A stretch of 33,254 nucleotides of DNA from assembly GCF_000783395.1 (NCBI RefSeq), contig NZ_JSFK01000034.1, positions 1-33,254 of the forward strand, written 5' to 3'. This stretch comes from Pseudomonas chlororaphis (GTDB lineage Bacteria > Pseudomonadota > Gammaproteobacteria > Pseudomonadales > Pseudomonadaceae). Position numbers and translations under genes: made by a program. The notes under the pieces were generated by a model. It searched no databases. It was given only the letters and a program-made list of their open reading frames with translations, and was not told where the DNA came from. Shown here piece by piece: positions 1 through 7,566 of the stretch (the stretch's first letter is position 1; the number at the start of each line of letters is the position of its first letter).

Positions 1-64
1 AAACGGTCGCTGCGCTCCCACGCCCGGATCAATCCCTCCACTCAGCCTTCCGACGTCGCCCTTG

Positions 65-160
65 GATCAAGATCAAGATCAAGATCAAGATCAAGATCAA
101 GATCAAGATCAAGATCAAGATCAAGATCAAGATCAAGATCAAGATCAAGATCAAGATCAA
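65..160. repeat. Tandem repeat, 16 x GATCAA
   Basis: Sixteen uninterrupted copies of the hexamer GATCAA, 96 bases in all. The repeat is flanked by CTTG on the left and by the variant unit GAGCAG on the right. Because the unit is 6 bp, open frames cross it as Leu-Ile or Leu-Asp dipeptide runs, which explains two spurious minus-strand frames. Every unit carries a GATC site. The perfect copies suggest active slippage, so the copy number probably differs between strains (inference). Confidence 0.95.
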
Positions 161-257
161 GAGCAGGCGAGCTGACACTCGGCCTATTGAGTGGTGAAGA
201 GCGCGGGTGTTCGGCTTTTGTTTTGTGGTGGATTTGCCCCTCATCGGAACGCCGCCC

Positions 258-412
258 GCCCAACCCTCTCCCGAGGGAGAGGGAGCCGATTGGTGGGCCT
301 CTCAAAATTTGCGTTCAACTCGGTATTTCACGTCGGCGTACATCCACCAAACACCTCGATCAGTCGCCTCTCCCTGCGGGCGGTCCGACGTTTCGGGAGG
401 GTGAGGGGCTTT
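258..412. repeat. CCCTCTCCC/GGGAGAGGG intergenic repeat element
   Basis: CCCTCTCCC at 264-272 and GGGAGAGGG at 275-283 form a perfect 9-bp hairpin with a 2-base loop. A second related segment (CTCTCCCTGCGGGCGG from about 367, then GGGAGGGTGAGGGG to 411) looks like the opposite end of the same element. The window's last 19 bases (33236-33254, CCCTCACCCTAGCCCTCTC) appear to begin another copy. Such elements are common between genes in Pseudomonas; I infer a non-coding dispersed repeat. Confidence 0.6.
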
Positions 413-644
413 TCAGCTGTGTGTTGGTGTTCGGGGATCAAGAACATCATGCAAGCTTGTGCTCATCGTGTTGAGTTATTCAACGCAGCCACCGATCGGT
501 CATGTAGGCGGCGCAATGTTGATCAAGTGTGGGGCGGACTCGCTTGTGAATGCGCTGTCTCAGTCGACTCATTTGTTGGCTGATAAAGCGAGTTAGCGGA
601 AAGGTCAGTGGTTCTATTGAATACGTCAATTCAATAAAAAAGAT

Positions 645-669
645 CTAAAAAACTGTCAAACCTGACAGT
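645..669 (+). promoter_or_regulatory. Palindromic operator-like element upstream of the gene at 732
   Basis: CTAAAAA is followed by ACTGTCA, four bases, then TGACAGT, a perfect 7-bp dyad (8 bp if the flanking A and T are counted). It ends 62 bases before the start codon at 732. A copy identical at 22 of 25 positions, in the same orientation relative to its gene, lies at 2612-2636. Repeated occurrence ahead of two unrelated small genes indicates a regulator binding site. The regulator is not identifiable from sequence. Confidence 0.6.
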
Positions 670-731
670 TATGTTGCTTTCAGCTATTGCGCACCATTGC
701 CACTCCACTTTGCAATTCAATGGAGTTGAAT

Positions 732-1139
732 ATGGCTAGCAGACGCATTATCACGCGGGGTGTTACGGGAGAGTTTACCGCCAAGATTCAGGATCACCGT
801 GATCTCGCGGCGAGCGCCCTCAATGTATCTACCTCTGATTCTTACATTCAAATTTCCGCCAGTGAGATCGATGGTCGGAATAATAGAACCCTGCTCTTTC
901 TTTTCAAAGTTCATGAGGGCAGTGCTCCGACCTTCGAACGGCTCCTTTATGACGTAGAATTTTTTTCCCTCCGATGGGGATTCGCGAGGTTGTATTGCGA
1001 AACCAGAGAGGCAAAGTCGATCAATATCGACTTCGATGTAGAAAAAGGGCGTTATAAAGGATCTTTCAATGGCGTGATCCCTAAAGAGATGGGGGACGAG
1101 AGAGATATTCTTTGTAGCTTTGATTTGATTATGGCTTGA
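732..1139 (+). CDS. Hypothetical protein, 135 aa
   Basis: I do not recognise this protein. I chose the ATG at 732 because a GGAG ribosome site sits at 722-725 with good spacing; upstream in-frame starts (687, and ATG 720) fit less well. The product has no signal peptide or membrane segment and is rich in alternating polar and hydrophobic residues, suggesting a beta-rich soluble domain. Its composition (many Ser, Asp and Asn; LLFLFKVHEG and VEFFSLRWGFARLY segments) gives no family. The coding sequence is noticeably lower in GC than the neighbouring core genes, which suggests an accessory gene. It is preceded by the palindromic element at 645-669 and converges with the DUF6124 gene. Coding status is likely; function is unknown. 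Confidence 0.7.
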   Translation: MASRRIITRGVTGEFTAKIQDHRDLAASALNVSTSDSYIQISASEIDGRNNRTLLFLFKVHEGSAPTFERLLYDVEFFSLRWGFARLYCETREAKSINIDFDVEKGRYKGSFNGVIPKEMGDERDILCSFDLIMA

Positions 1140-1177
1140 TCCATAACTCTTCTGCCGACCAGAATCAAAAGAAACCG

Positions 1178-1227
1178 CGCGCCAGAGTGGGTTGCAGAGA
1201 AAGCGCTTTGCAAAACGCTCTGGCGTG
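1178..1227. terminator. Possible bidirectional terminator hairpin between convergent genes
   Basis: CGCGCCAGAG at 1178-1187 pairs with CTCTGGCGTG at 1218-1227 with one G-U pair, enclosing about 30 bases that contain the smaller palindrome AAAGCGCTTT. It lies between the ends of the gene at 732 (plus) and the gene at 1241 (minus). No strong T-tract follows, so the terminator role is an inference from position. Confidence 0.4.
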
Positions 1228-1240
1228 CAGCTCATCATTT

Positions 1241-1606
1241 TCAGCCTTGCGCAGGTATCTCTAGGTTATCCAGCACGCGGTTCACCGCCAGTTCGGCCAG
1301 CATGATGATTTGCTGTATCGCCAGGATCGTGCGTCGCTGCGGCAGGTCGATGTAGGCGGCGATGTCGCTGGTCATCAGGCTGGCTTGCGCCAGGGATTCG
1401 CAGGCGTGGACCAGCAGGCTTTCGCTGTCCTGTTCGGGGGCGACCTGGAACATGGTGCTGGGTTTGTGGAAGCGCAGGGTTAAGGCGTTGGGTTTGAGGT
1501 AGTGGTCGAGGGCGCGTTCGGCGGCTTCGTGGAATTTCTTGGAATCGGGGGATTCGTAGGGCGAGGTGTCGTTGGTTTCGGGGGGATTGGGTGTTGGTTT
1601 TTTCAT
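1241..1606 (-). CDS. DUF6124 family protein, 121 aa
   Basis: The N-terminus MKKPTPNPPETNDTSPYES followed by SKKFHEAAERALDHYL is characteristic of the small Pseudomonas DUF6124 family, whose function is unknown. The rest is mainly helical (LLVHACESLAQASLMTSDIAAYI, then a C-terminal ILAIQQIIMLAELAVNRVLDNL). There is no signal peptide and no transmembrane segment. I chose the ATG at 1604-1606 because GGAGTTACACC sits directly upstream; a longer frame reaching 1645 lacks such a site. Family members are usually about 110-130 residues, so this looks complete. Neighbours give no functional clue: it converges with an unknown gene, and roughly 550 bases of non-coding DNA lie upstream. Confidence 0.85.
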   Translation of the reverse strand: MKKPTPNPPETNDTSPYESPDSKKFHEAAERALDHYLKPNALTLRFHKPSTMFQVAPEQDSESLLVHACESLAQASLMTSDIAAYIDLPQRRTILAIQQIIMLAELAVNRVLDNLEIPAQG

Positions 1607-2154
1607 GGTGTAACTCCGAATGATAAGTGGGGCTATCACTCTCAATCACCGCGACGCGACGGAGGGTGGCAGCTGTACGCAGGTTCGCGGACCGAGCCAT
1701 TCGGCAATCTCGGCATACCCGAAGGTATCCCGCGCACAGCCACCATCAAACCAAACAACAAGCACCTGAGCGCTCCGGTTTGGGCCGGCGATTATGCATC
1801 AAATCGAATGAACTGCTCGGACCGCGACGCCCGTTCGCTGAATTTGCAGCGACCCCCCGAGCCTATCCAGCCGATTTCCGAGGCACAACCGACGCGACTT
1901 GTCGGAAAACTCCGCGCCACTTTCAACGTCTGTAGGACGAGTACCTTTCCCACAGACAAACACTTTTCAACCTGTGGGAGCTAGCCTGCTAGCGATGGGG
2001 CCCTGTCAGTAAATACAGATGTTGAATGTCAGACTGCACTCGCTCGCATAGCTCGCTCGTGAAGGAAGTTCGCTATTTTCAGCAGATTATTTAGCACCAA
2101 CCGCGCCGGCATCATCAATTACTGGATCGCTTGTCCAAATAAGCCGTAGTGCAG
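1607..2154. other. Non-coding stretch between the DUF6124 gene and the small secreted protein gene
   Basis: About 550 bases with no convincing gene. The part next to 1606 must hold the DUF6124 promoter (minus strand), though I see no strong -35/-10 pair. The half near 1970-2075 holds a degenerate REP/REPIN. Open frames on the plus strand here lack ribosome sites and recognisable composition. Confidence 0.6.
1971..2075. repeat. Degenerate REPIN
   Basis: CCTGTGGGAGCTAGCCTGCTAGCG at 1971-1994 (GTGGGAGC core plus the inner GCTAGCCTGCTAGC hairpin) is a Pseudomonas REP-like unit. The expected inverted partner downstream is decayed to CTCGCTCGCATAGCTCGCTCG at about 2040-2060. The spacer has the usual CAGTAAATACAGATGTTGAATGTC-like character seen between paired REPs. 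It appears to be an old, degraded copy. Confidence 0.6.
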
Positions 2155-2487
2155 TTATCTTCCAATGGTCGCTGGATCGTAGTAGTTACACGCAACGGTT
2201 TCAGATAATTCATAGGGAACTGATGTGGCTGGTCCATTTGCTTCGCAAATATCAAGAATTTTTCTAAATAGCTCCTCTGGTGCATAGGCTCGCCAGTACA
2301 TTTTCTTCTTCGAATTTGCTTCGCAACTGTATTCGCTAGGTGTAACTCCGATAGCCTTCAGTTCACTCAGCGCTTTATTGCAATTGTTTGCCTTGTCTGT
2401 AAGTACGTCGGCTTTAACAAACGTTGAAGCAGTCAGCGCCATGATGGTTAGCAAGAGCGCAGCGCCCCTATTCCTTGTATTGTTCAT
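2155..2487 (-). CDS. Small secreted four-Cys hypothetical protein, 110 aa
   Basis: I do not recognise the family. The start at 2485-2487 is supported by AAGGAGATCAACC immediately upstream. The product begins with a classical Sec signal (basic MNNTRNRG, hydrophobic AALLLTIMALTAST, probable cleavage after FVKA). The mature part of about 85 residues contains four Cys (contexts NNCNK, YSCEA, DICEA, VACNY), compatible with two disulfides in the periplasm or outside the cell. The gene is lower in GC than its surroundings. It carries, 124 bases upstream, a near copy of the operator-like element that precedes the gene at 732, so the two are probably co-regulated (inference). A role such as inhibitor, immunity or envelope-stress protein is possible but not shown. 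Confidence 0.75.
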   Translation of the reverse strand: MNNTRNRGAALLLTIMALTASTFVKADVLTDKANNCNKALSELKAIGVTPSEYSCEANSKKKMYWRAYAPEELFRKILDICEANGPATSVPYELSETVACNYYDPATIGR

Positions 2488-2967
2488 GGTTGATCTCCTT
2501 GAATATTTAATGCAGCTTCCGGAACCAGGACTCAGGAGGTGCGCAGTTAATTTCCTGGTAAGAAGTGCTATTAATGCGACTGCATCGTCATCTTTTTTGC
2601 TATGAGTGGCTACTGTCATAGTTGACAGTTTTTTAGTCTGTTTTTGCTGAATTTCGATCGAGCTTATGCTCTTTGGGTTTTAATGCTGGAGGGTCGTTCT
2701 TTTCCTGAGTCGTTCATGTTCGCTTCGGATTAGTCTTTATCTCGAATGACGAACTACGGAGGCTGGACCATTTTGGAACATGATCCTGCCAACTCAGGCA
2801 ACCGTTTCCAGATTCTTTACTCCGATTGGAAACCTGGCGGTCTGTTTGCATCGTTGTCGGATGTACAACAGTAATCGACTATCAAATAGCTCACGGCACA
2901 AGAGGATAGGCTTCATTGATGCCACACGCTTTGCCGTGGCTGGAGCATTTTGGGCGCTCCTCTATGT
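2488..2967. other. Intergenic region upstream of the small secreted protein gene
   Basis: About 480 bases without a supported gene. It contains the operator-like element at 2612-2636 on the side of the minus-strand gene and, at the far end, the gcd terminator. An open frame on the plus strand starting at 2780 runs into the terminator hairpin and has no ribosome site, so I treat it as chance. Confidence 0.6.
2612..2636 (-). promoter_or_regulatory. Second copy of the palindromic operator-like element
   Basis: Read on the minus strand: CTAAAAAACTGTCAA, then three bases (CTA), then TGACAGT. The element at 645-669 is the same except for those three bases. The perfect dyad ACTGTCA-N4-TGACAGT is kept. 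It lies 124 bases upstream of the start of the small secreted protein gene. Conservation of the A-rich flank as well as the dyad, in the same orientation, argues for a promoter-linked regulatory site. Confidence 0.6.
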
Positions 2968-3000
2968 AAAAAGGCGCCACCCTTCACAGGGTGGCGCCTT
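2968..3000 (-). terminator. Rho-independent terminator of gcd
   Basis: A perfect 12-bp stem: AAGGCGCCACCC at 2971-2982 pairs with GGGTGGCGCCTT at 2989-3000 around a 6-base loop. Reading on the minus strand the hairpin runs into a U-tract (the A-run at 2968-2972). It lies 21 bases past the gcd stop codon. Its symmetry could also stop plus-strand transcription. Confidence 0.9.
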
Positions 3001-3021
3001 CATTTTCACCGCCGCTAAAAC

Positions 3022-5433
3022 TTATTCCGGCAGTTTGTACGCAATCACATAGTCACCCATCTTGGTGCCCAGAGAACCGTGACCGCCGACAACCAGCAGC
3101 ACGTATTGCTTGCCGTCCTTGCCGGTGTAGGTCATCGGAGTCGCTTGGCCACCCGCTGGCAGACGCGATTTCCACAGCTCTTTACCGCTGTTCACGTCGT
3201 ACGCGCGCAGGTATTGGTCGAGTGTGCCGCTGAGGAAGCCGACGCCGCCAGCAGTCACCATCGAGCCGCCCATGCTAGGCACGCCCAAAGTGAAGCCGAT
3301 CGGGATTGGCGAGCTGTCGCGGCTGGTGCCGTTTTTGCGTTTCCACACGACTTTGCTGGTGGTCAGGTCGATACCGGCAACGTAGCCCCAGGCCGGGGCC
3401 TGGCACGGTACGCCGAGTGGCGACATGAACGGGTGCATGATCACCGCGTACGGCGCGCCGGTGTTCGGTTGCACGCCAGCGGTTTCGCTTTCGCGTTTGC
3501 TGCCGGCGGCGACTTGCTCGCGTGGCACCATTTTCGAAACGAAAGCCATGTAGTTCGGGCTGGTGAACAGCATTTGGCGAACCGGGTCGACCGAGACGCC
3601 GCCCCAGTTGAACACGCCAACGTTACCCGGGTAGATCAGGCTGCCCTGTTCCGACGGCGGGGTGTACTGGCCTTCATAACGCAGTTCTTTGAACTGGATG
3701 CGGCACAGCATCTGATCGAACGGGCTCGCGCCCCACATGGCTTTTTCGGTGAGTTCCGGGGCCAGCAGGTTGAGGTCCGAACGGGCCTGGGTCGGTGCGG
3801 TGTGGTCGCCTTTCACGGCGCCTTGCGGGACCGGGATTTCCTTGATCGGGATGATCGGCGTGCCGTCACGACGGTCGAGGACGTACAGGCTGCCCTGTTT
3901 GGTCGGGGCGATCAGCGCAGGTTTCACGCCGTCGGCGGTTTTCATGTCGAGCAGGGTTGGCTGGCTGCCAACGTCCATGTCCCACAGGTCGTGGTGAGTG
4001 AACTGGTAGTTCCAGCGCACTTTACCGGTGGCCAGGTCCAGGGCGACGACGCCGGCGCTGAATTTCTCGGCGCCTGGGGTGCGATCAGCGCCCCACTGGT
4101 CTGGGGTCTGGTTGCCCAGTGGCAGGTACACCATGCCGAGTTTTTCGTCGACACTGGCCAGCGACCACATGTTGGCCGAGTTGCGGCTGTAGGTTTCGCC
4201 CGGTGCCAAAGGCTCGGTGGCGTCTGGCTTGTCGCTGTCCCAGTTCCACACGAGGTGACCGTCGCGCACGTCGAAGGCGCGGATCACGCCCGATGGCTCG
4301 TTGGTCGATTCGTTGTCGGTCACGTGACCGCCCATGATCACCAGATCACGGGTAATCGCCGCTGGCGAGGTGGAGTAGTAACCACCGGCGGTGAACGGGC
4401 CGATACCTTGGGTCAGGTCAACCACGCCTTTGTTGCCGAAGCCTTCGCAGATTTTGCCGGTGTCGGCGTTCAGTGCGATCAGGCGAGCATCAGCGGTTGG
4501 CAGGTAGAGACGACGCGGGCAGGCCTGAGCAACGGCTTTGCCAGCTTCGGAAATCACCGCCGAGGCAGCGTTTTCAGACTTGGCATAAGCGGCTTCGTCG
4601 TAGTACGACACGCCACGGCAAGTCATGTGGGCGAAGCCTTTGAAGCCGACCGGGCTCTTGATCTGTGGGTCGAAGCGCCACAGTTCTTTGCCGGTGTCCG
4701 GATCCAGGGCCAACACTTTGCTGTGCGCGGTGCAGGCGTAGATCATGCCGTTGGCTTTGAGCGGAGTGTTTTCGTTGGTCAGCTCAACCGGGTCATCAGC
4801 GGTCGGCAGGTCGCCGGTCTGGATGCGCCAGGCTTCTTGCAGCTTGCCGACGTTGGCCGGGGTAATCTGCTTCAGCGGCGAGTAACGGTCACCGAACTCG
4901 GTGCGGCCATAGGCCTGCCAGTCGCCATCAGGCATGGCTGGCGCGGTGCTGGTGGTGTCCGCAGTGTCGCGGCCCAGCTCGCCGAAGGTTTCGCCCGGGT
5001 GGGTGAACAGGCTGGCCAGAGCGGTGACGCCGGCCAGCACCACAGCGACGGTCAGACCGCCAGTGCCCATTGGCGCAGGGCCGTTAAGCAGCAGTGGACG
5101 ACGGAACCACGGCAGCAACATCACGAAGCCGAGGACAAACCACAGGGCCAGACGTGGCACCAGTTGCCACCAGTCCAGACCGACTTCCCATAGCGCCCAA
5201 ACGGTGCTGGCAAACAGGACGATGGCGTACAGGCCCAGCGCCGCGCGACGGCGCATCAGCATCAGAATGCCGGACAGCGCGATGCCGATACCGGCCAGCA
5301 GGTAGTAAAGCGAGCCGCCGAGCATGCTCAGCTTGACCCCACCGGCCAACATGGCCAGGCCCATCAGTAGAAGCAGAATGCCGAGCAGGCTCGGTAGCAA
5401 ACGGCCCCGACTCGAAGCACTTTCGGTGCTCAT
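3022..5433 (-). CDS. gcd: Membrane-bound PQQ-dependent glucose dehydrogenase
   Basis: Oxidises glucose (and other aldoses) to gluconolactone in the periplasm and passes electrons to ubiquinone, using pyrroloquinoline quinone. The 803-residue length matches the family (about 800). The first 150 residues hold five hydrophobic segments (about 12-30, 36-58, 64-80, 92-110, 127-145), the membrane anchor and quinone site. From about 166 (DWQAYGRTEFGDRYSPL) a PQQ beta-propeller follows, with W-motifs such as KELWRFDPQ, HLVWNWDSD and KVRWNYQFTHHDLWDMDVGS. The acidic residues of the HHDLWDMD motif (Asp482, Asp485) lie where the catalytic region of PQQ dehydrogenases is expected. The start has GGAG upstream. 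Gene order oprB-gcd (same strand) fits sugar uptake into the periplasm followed by oxidation. The acid produced is known in Pseudomonas to dissolve phosphate minerals. A strong terminator follows. Confidence 0.96.
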   Translation of the reverse strand: MSTESASSRGRLLPSLLGILLLLMGLAMLAGGVKLSMLGGSLYYLLAGIGIALSGILMLMRRRAALGLYAIVLFASTVWALWEVGLDWWQLVPRLALWFVLGFVMLLPWFRRPLLLNGPAPMGTGGLTVAVVLAGVTALASLFTHPGETFGELGRDTADTTSTAPAMPDGDWQAYGRTEFGDRYSPLKQITPANVGKLQEAWRIQTGDLPTADDPVELTNENTPLKANGMIYACTAHSKVLALDPDTGKELWRFDPQIKSPVGFKGFAHMTCRGVSYYDEAAYAKSENAASAVISEAGKAVAQACPRRLYLPTADARLIALNADTGKICEGFGNKGVVDLTQGIGPFTAGGYYSTSPAAITRDLVIMGGHVTDNESTNEPSGVIRAFDVRDGHLVWNWDSDKPDATEPLAPGETYSRNSANMWSLASVDEKLGMVYLPLGNQTPDQWGADRTPGAEKFSAGVVALDLATGKVRWNYQFTHHDLWDMDVGSQPTLLDMKTADGVKPALIAPTKQGSLYVLDRRDGTPIIPIKEIPVPQGAVKGDHTAPTQARSDLNLLAPELTEKAMWGASPFDQMLCRIQFKELRYEGQYTPPSEQGSLIYPGNVGVFNWGGVSVDPVRQMLFTSPNYMAFVSKMVPREQVAAGSKRESETAGVQPNTGAPYAVIMHPFMSPLGVPCQAPAWGYVAGIDLTTSKVVWKRKNGTSRDSSPIPIGFTLGVPSMGGSMVTAGGVGFLSGTLDQYLRAYDVNSGKELWKSRLPAGGQATPMTYTGKDGKQYVLLVVGGHGSLGTKMGDYVIAYKLPE

Positions 5434-5547
5434 AGTGTGATTCTCCGTGACGTTTTATGTAGTCCCGCGCTGTAGTCACTTTAGATGACGATTTGGCACA
5501 GGCATGGTTCAGATAAAAACTTGTCTAGCTAACGAATTTCATAAATC

Positions 5548-5657
5548 CCCTGTGGGAGCTGGCTTGCCAGCGATGGCGGTCTATCAGTTGGCATTTTCAG
5601 TGACAGACCCACCGCTATCGCTGGCAAGTCGAATCGTCGCACCGCAGCTCCCACAGG
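5548..5657. repeat. REPIN between oprB and gcd
   Basis: Two inverted REP units: CCCTGTGGGAGCTGGCTTG then CCAGCGATGGCGGT at 5548-5580, and ACCGCTATCGCTGGCAAG continuing to AGCTCCCACAGG at 5611-5657. The right unit carries about 16 extra bases (TCGAATCGTCGCACCG) between its inner and outer halves. Located in the gap between oprB and gcd, the structure could act on transcript ends or stability as well as being a dispersed element. Confidence 0.9.
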
Positions 5658-5672
5658 TTTTTGGGGTGTCGG

Positions 5673-7034
5673 TTAGAACGAGGACTGGATCTTGATCCCG
5701 CCGATCAGGGCGTCGTCGACGTTGTTCACGCCACCGGGGTGGCGGATGTATTGCAGGTTCGGGCGTACGGTCAGCCAGTTGGTCACGTGCACGCCGTAGT
5801 ACAGCTCGGCGCTGTATTCGGTGTCTTGCGGCGGCAGGAACGATGGATCGTCGTAGTCGTACACGGCGTTGGCGCGGTTGCTGGCTTCGGCGTTTTTGCG
5901 GAAGGCCGGGTTGACGTGCACGCGGGCGAGGGCGAAACCGATGTCATCCTTGGCGCGCGCATCGAACGGGCCTTTGTAGGTGATGCCGGCCTGGACGTAG
6001 TTGTCGATCGCGTTGGTTTTCTTGTCGTGCATCGTGCCGTTGGCGAACACGCTCAGGCCGCGCGAGTTGTCGCTGGCCACGCTGGTGATCTGCTGCTGAA
6101 TACCCAGCCACACGCCGTGCTTGCTCGACGCGCTGCGATAGGCTTCACCGCTCAGCGCTGCCGGTTGGCCTTGGCTGTCTTTATAGACGTCGCTGGCCTT
6201 GGCGTTGCTGTAGTAGTAACCGGCGCGGTATTCGCCCGGCAGGCCGTTGAGCTTCGGCGTCCACACCAGTTCGATCGGCAGGATCGCGCCCTGGGTGCCG
6301 CTGCCGCTGAGTTTGAAGCCGTTGCCGCGATCGAGGTTCGACGGGTTCTGCTCATAAGCGCCGACCTGCGCGTACAGCTCCGGGGTCAGGTGATATTTGA
6401 CGCGCAGCGCCCATTGGCTGACGGGCCAGTTGTACCAGATGCCGCCGACCCAGTTGCCGACCTGCGAACCGCAGAACGCGAGGTTCTGGAAGTCGCACGG
6501 GAAGCTGTTGAAGTCTTCGCCTTCGCCGAAACGGCCGACCTTGATGTCGAGTTTCTGATCGAAGAATTTCTGCTGGTACCACATCTGCGTCAGGCGCGTG
6601 GTCTGGCCACGGCCCCAGACTTCCTGGGCCGAGGTGAAGCCGCCAACGCGCGGATCGTTGATGCGGTCGTTGCTGATGTTGTTGCCGCTGCGCTTGGTGA
6701 TGGTCAGTTGAAACTCGGCGTCGTCCCAGCCGAGGATCTTTTGCAGGTCGAGGTGTGTGCCCAGGGCGAACTGATCGCTGTAACGCGCGGTGCGGTCGTG
6801 GTCGTAGCCGCCGTGCAGGTTACTGCCCATTTCTCCGGTGTAATCGAGCTTGAAGTCGTAGCCTTTTTCCGAGAGTTCGGTACGCGTGCCGTTCCAGTCA
6901 CCGAGCATGTACGGTGATTCACTGTCGAACGCGGGCGCCGCTTGAACGCAAGTGGCGAGGCCGAGGGCGGTGCAGCCGCCAAGGGTGCGCAGGGTTGAGA
7001 TAGCGCTGTCTCGGGAGAAGGAAAAATCGGGCAT
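5673..7034 (-). CDS. oprB: Carbohydrate-selective porin OprB
   Basis: Outer-membrane channel for glucose and related sugars. The 453-residue protein starts with a Sec signal (TLRTLGGCTALGLATCVQA, cleavage before APAFDSES). It then shows the OprB-type mature start SPYMLGDWNGTRTELSEKGYDF, and many alternating strands with aromatic belts (LRVKYHLTPELYAQVGAYEQNP, AGYYYSNA, WLGIQQQ). It ends in ...GGIKIQSSF, the terminal Phe expected of a BAM-assembled beta-barrel. A Cys pair (FPCDFQNLAFCGS) sits in the middle. It is upstream of gcd on the same strand, so imported glucose would meet the dehydrogenase in the periplasm. The roughly 240-base gap contains a REPIN, so co-transcription with gcd is possible but not certain. 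The upstream region is divergent from the VF530 gene. Confidence 0.94.
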   Translation of the reverse strand: MPDFSFSRDSAISTLRTLGGCTALGLATCVQAAPAFDSESPYMLGDWNGTRTELSEKGYDFKLDYTGEMGSNLHGGYDHDRTARYSDQFALGTHLDLQKILGWDDAEFQLTITKRSGNNISNDRINDPRVGGFTSAQEVWGRGQTTRLTQMWYQQKFFDQKLDIKVGRFGEGEDFNSFPCDFQNLAFCGSQVGNWVGGIWYNWPVSQWALRVKYHLTPELYAQVGAYEQNPSNLDRGNGFKLSGSGTQGAILPIELVWTPKLNGLPGEYRAGYYYSNAKASDVYKDSQGQPAALSGEAYRSASSKHGVWLGIQQQITSVASDNSRGLSVFANGTMHDKKTNAIDNYVQAGITYKGPFDARAKDDIGFALARVHVNPAFRKNAEASNRANAVYDYDDPSFLPPQDTEYSAELYYGVHVTNWLTVRPNLQYIRHPGGVNNVDDALIGGIKIQSSF

Positions 7035-7334
7035 GGCTCAGTCTTTTTTTGGTGTTTTCGGGGTGCGGGCTGAGTGCTTCAATAAGTCGCAGGCAGTGAA
7101 GCGATTCAGCGGAAGGGCGGCAGGATAATGATCTGTTACAAAAAGACAAAGGCCTTTTGTGAACATGCAGCGTTTCGGATTCGGTAACAGTGCGGCAAAC
7201 GGGCGCATTGTCGGCCGGTTCGGGGCCTGCGATCTTTTCAGGTTGGCCTACATTTGAAGTCAGGCCTTCCACCCGATCCCCCCCTCGGCTAAGGTGCGCG
7301 GCTTCTGCACTTTCACTTCGCCCAAAGGCCTGGC
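7035..7334. promoter_or_regulatory. Divergent promoter region, oprB / VF530
   Basis: A 300-base non-coding gap between divergently transcribed genes. The centre holds an AT-richer segment (about 7125-7165) with the short palindrome AAAGGCCTTT, a plausible place for promoter and operator elements. I cannot assign a specific regulator site by eye. Confidence 0.45.
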
Positions 7335-7565
7335 ATGAACGAACAAACCCCCGATCCGCTGCACGGCGTGACCCTTGAACAGATCCTCAACGCCCTGGTC
7401 ACTCATTACGAATGGTCGGGGCTGGCCGAGCGTATCGATATTCGCTGCTTCAAGAGCGATCCGAGCATCAAGTCGAGCCTGACGTTTCTGCGCAAAACCC
7501 CGTGGGCACGGGAGAAGGTCGAGCGTCTGTACGTTAAGTTGATGCGCACCAAGCGACCGCTCTGA
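7335..7565 (+). CDS. VF530 family DNA-binding protein (DUF2132), 76 aa
   Basis: A small complete member of the VF530 family, whose founding member is a Vibrio fischeri protein with a DNA-binding-type fold. Conserved family stretches are easy to see: GVTLEQILNALVTHYEWSGLAERI, then IRCFKSDPSIKSSLTFLRKTPWAREKVERLYV near the C-terminus. The biological role is not established. The stop codon is one base before the start of the Pr6Pr gene, so the two are probably co-transcribed. The start at 7335 is the only ATG that keeps the family N-terminus. Confidence 0.9.
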   Translation: MNEQTPDPLHGVTLEQILNALVTHYEWSGLAERIDIRCFKSDPSIKSSLTFLRKTPWAREKVERLYVKLMRTKRPL

Positions 7566-7566
7566 C

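Larger units (their letters stand above)
1..731. other. Gene-poor, repeat-rich region
   Basis: No convincing coding region is seen here. Several long open frames exist, but they run through the GATCAA repeat or the CCCTCTCCC hairpin element and have no credible ribosome site. The stretch holds the tandem repeat at 65-160, a repeated intergenic element at about 258-412, and the promoter and operator region of the gene at 732. The first 25 bases resemble the outer end of a REP-type palindrome cut by the window edge. Confidence 0.7.

Noticed and set aside
65..160. Possible CRISPR array
   Set aside because: The repeat is a contiguous hexamer with no spacers.
42..305. Minus-strand frames that encode Leu-Asp or Leu-Ile dipeptide runs
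   Set aside because: They are the GATCAA tandem repeat read in frames without stops and include the CCCTCTCCC repeat element; there is no ribosome site and no recognisable protein composition.
2003..2018. LexA-like box CTGT-N8-ACAG
   Set aside because: It lies in the spacer of a degraded REPIN, is not palindromic inside, and is not placed at a promoter.
2780..3052. 90-residue plus-strand frame
   Set aside because: It runs through the gcd terminator hairpin, has no ribosome site, and has mixed composition unlike a real protein.
3079..5193. 704-residue plus-strand frame antisense to gcd
   Set aside because: It is a shadow of the high-GC gcd gene; the His, Ala, Val and Gly-rich translation is typical of antisense frames.
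5661..6917. 418-residue plus-strand frame antisense to oprB
   Set aside because: Shadow of oprB, for which the reading frame, signal peptide and terminal Phe are convincing.
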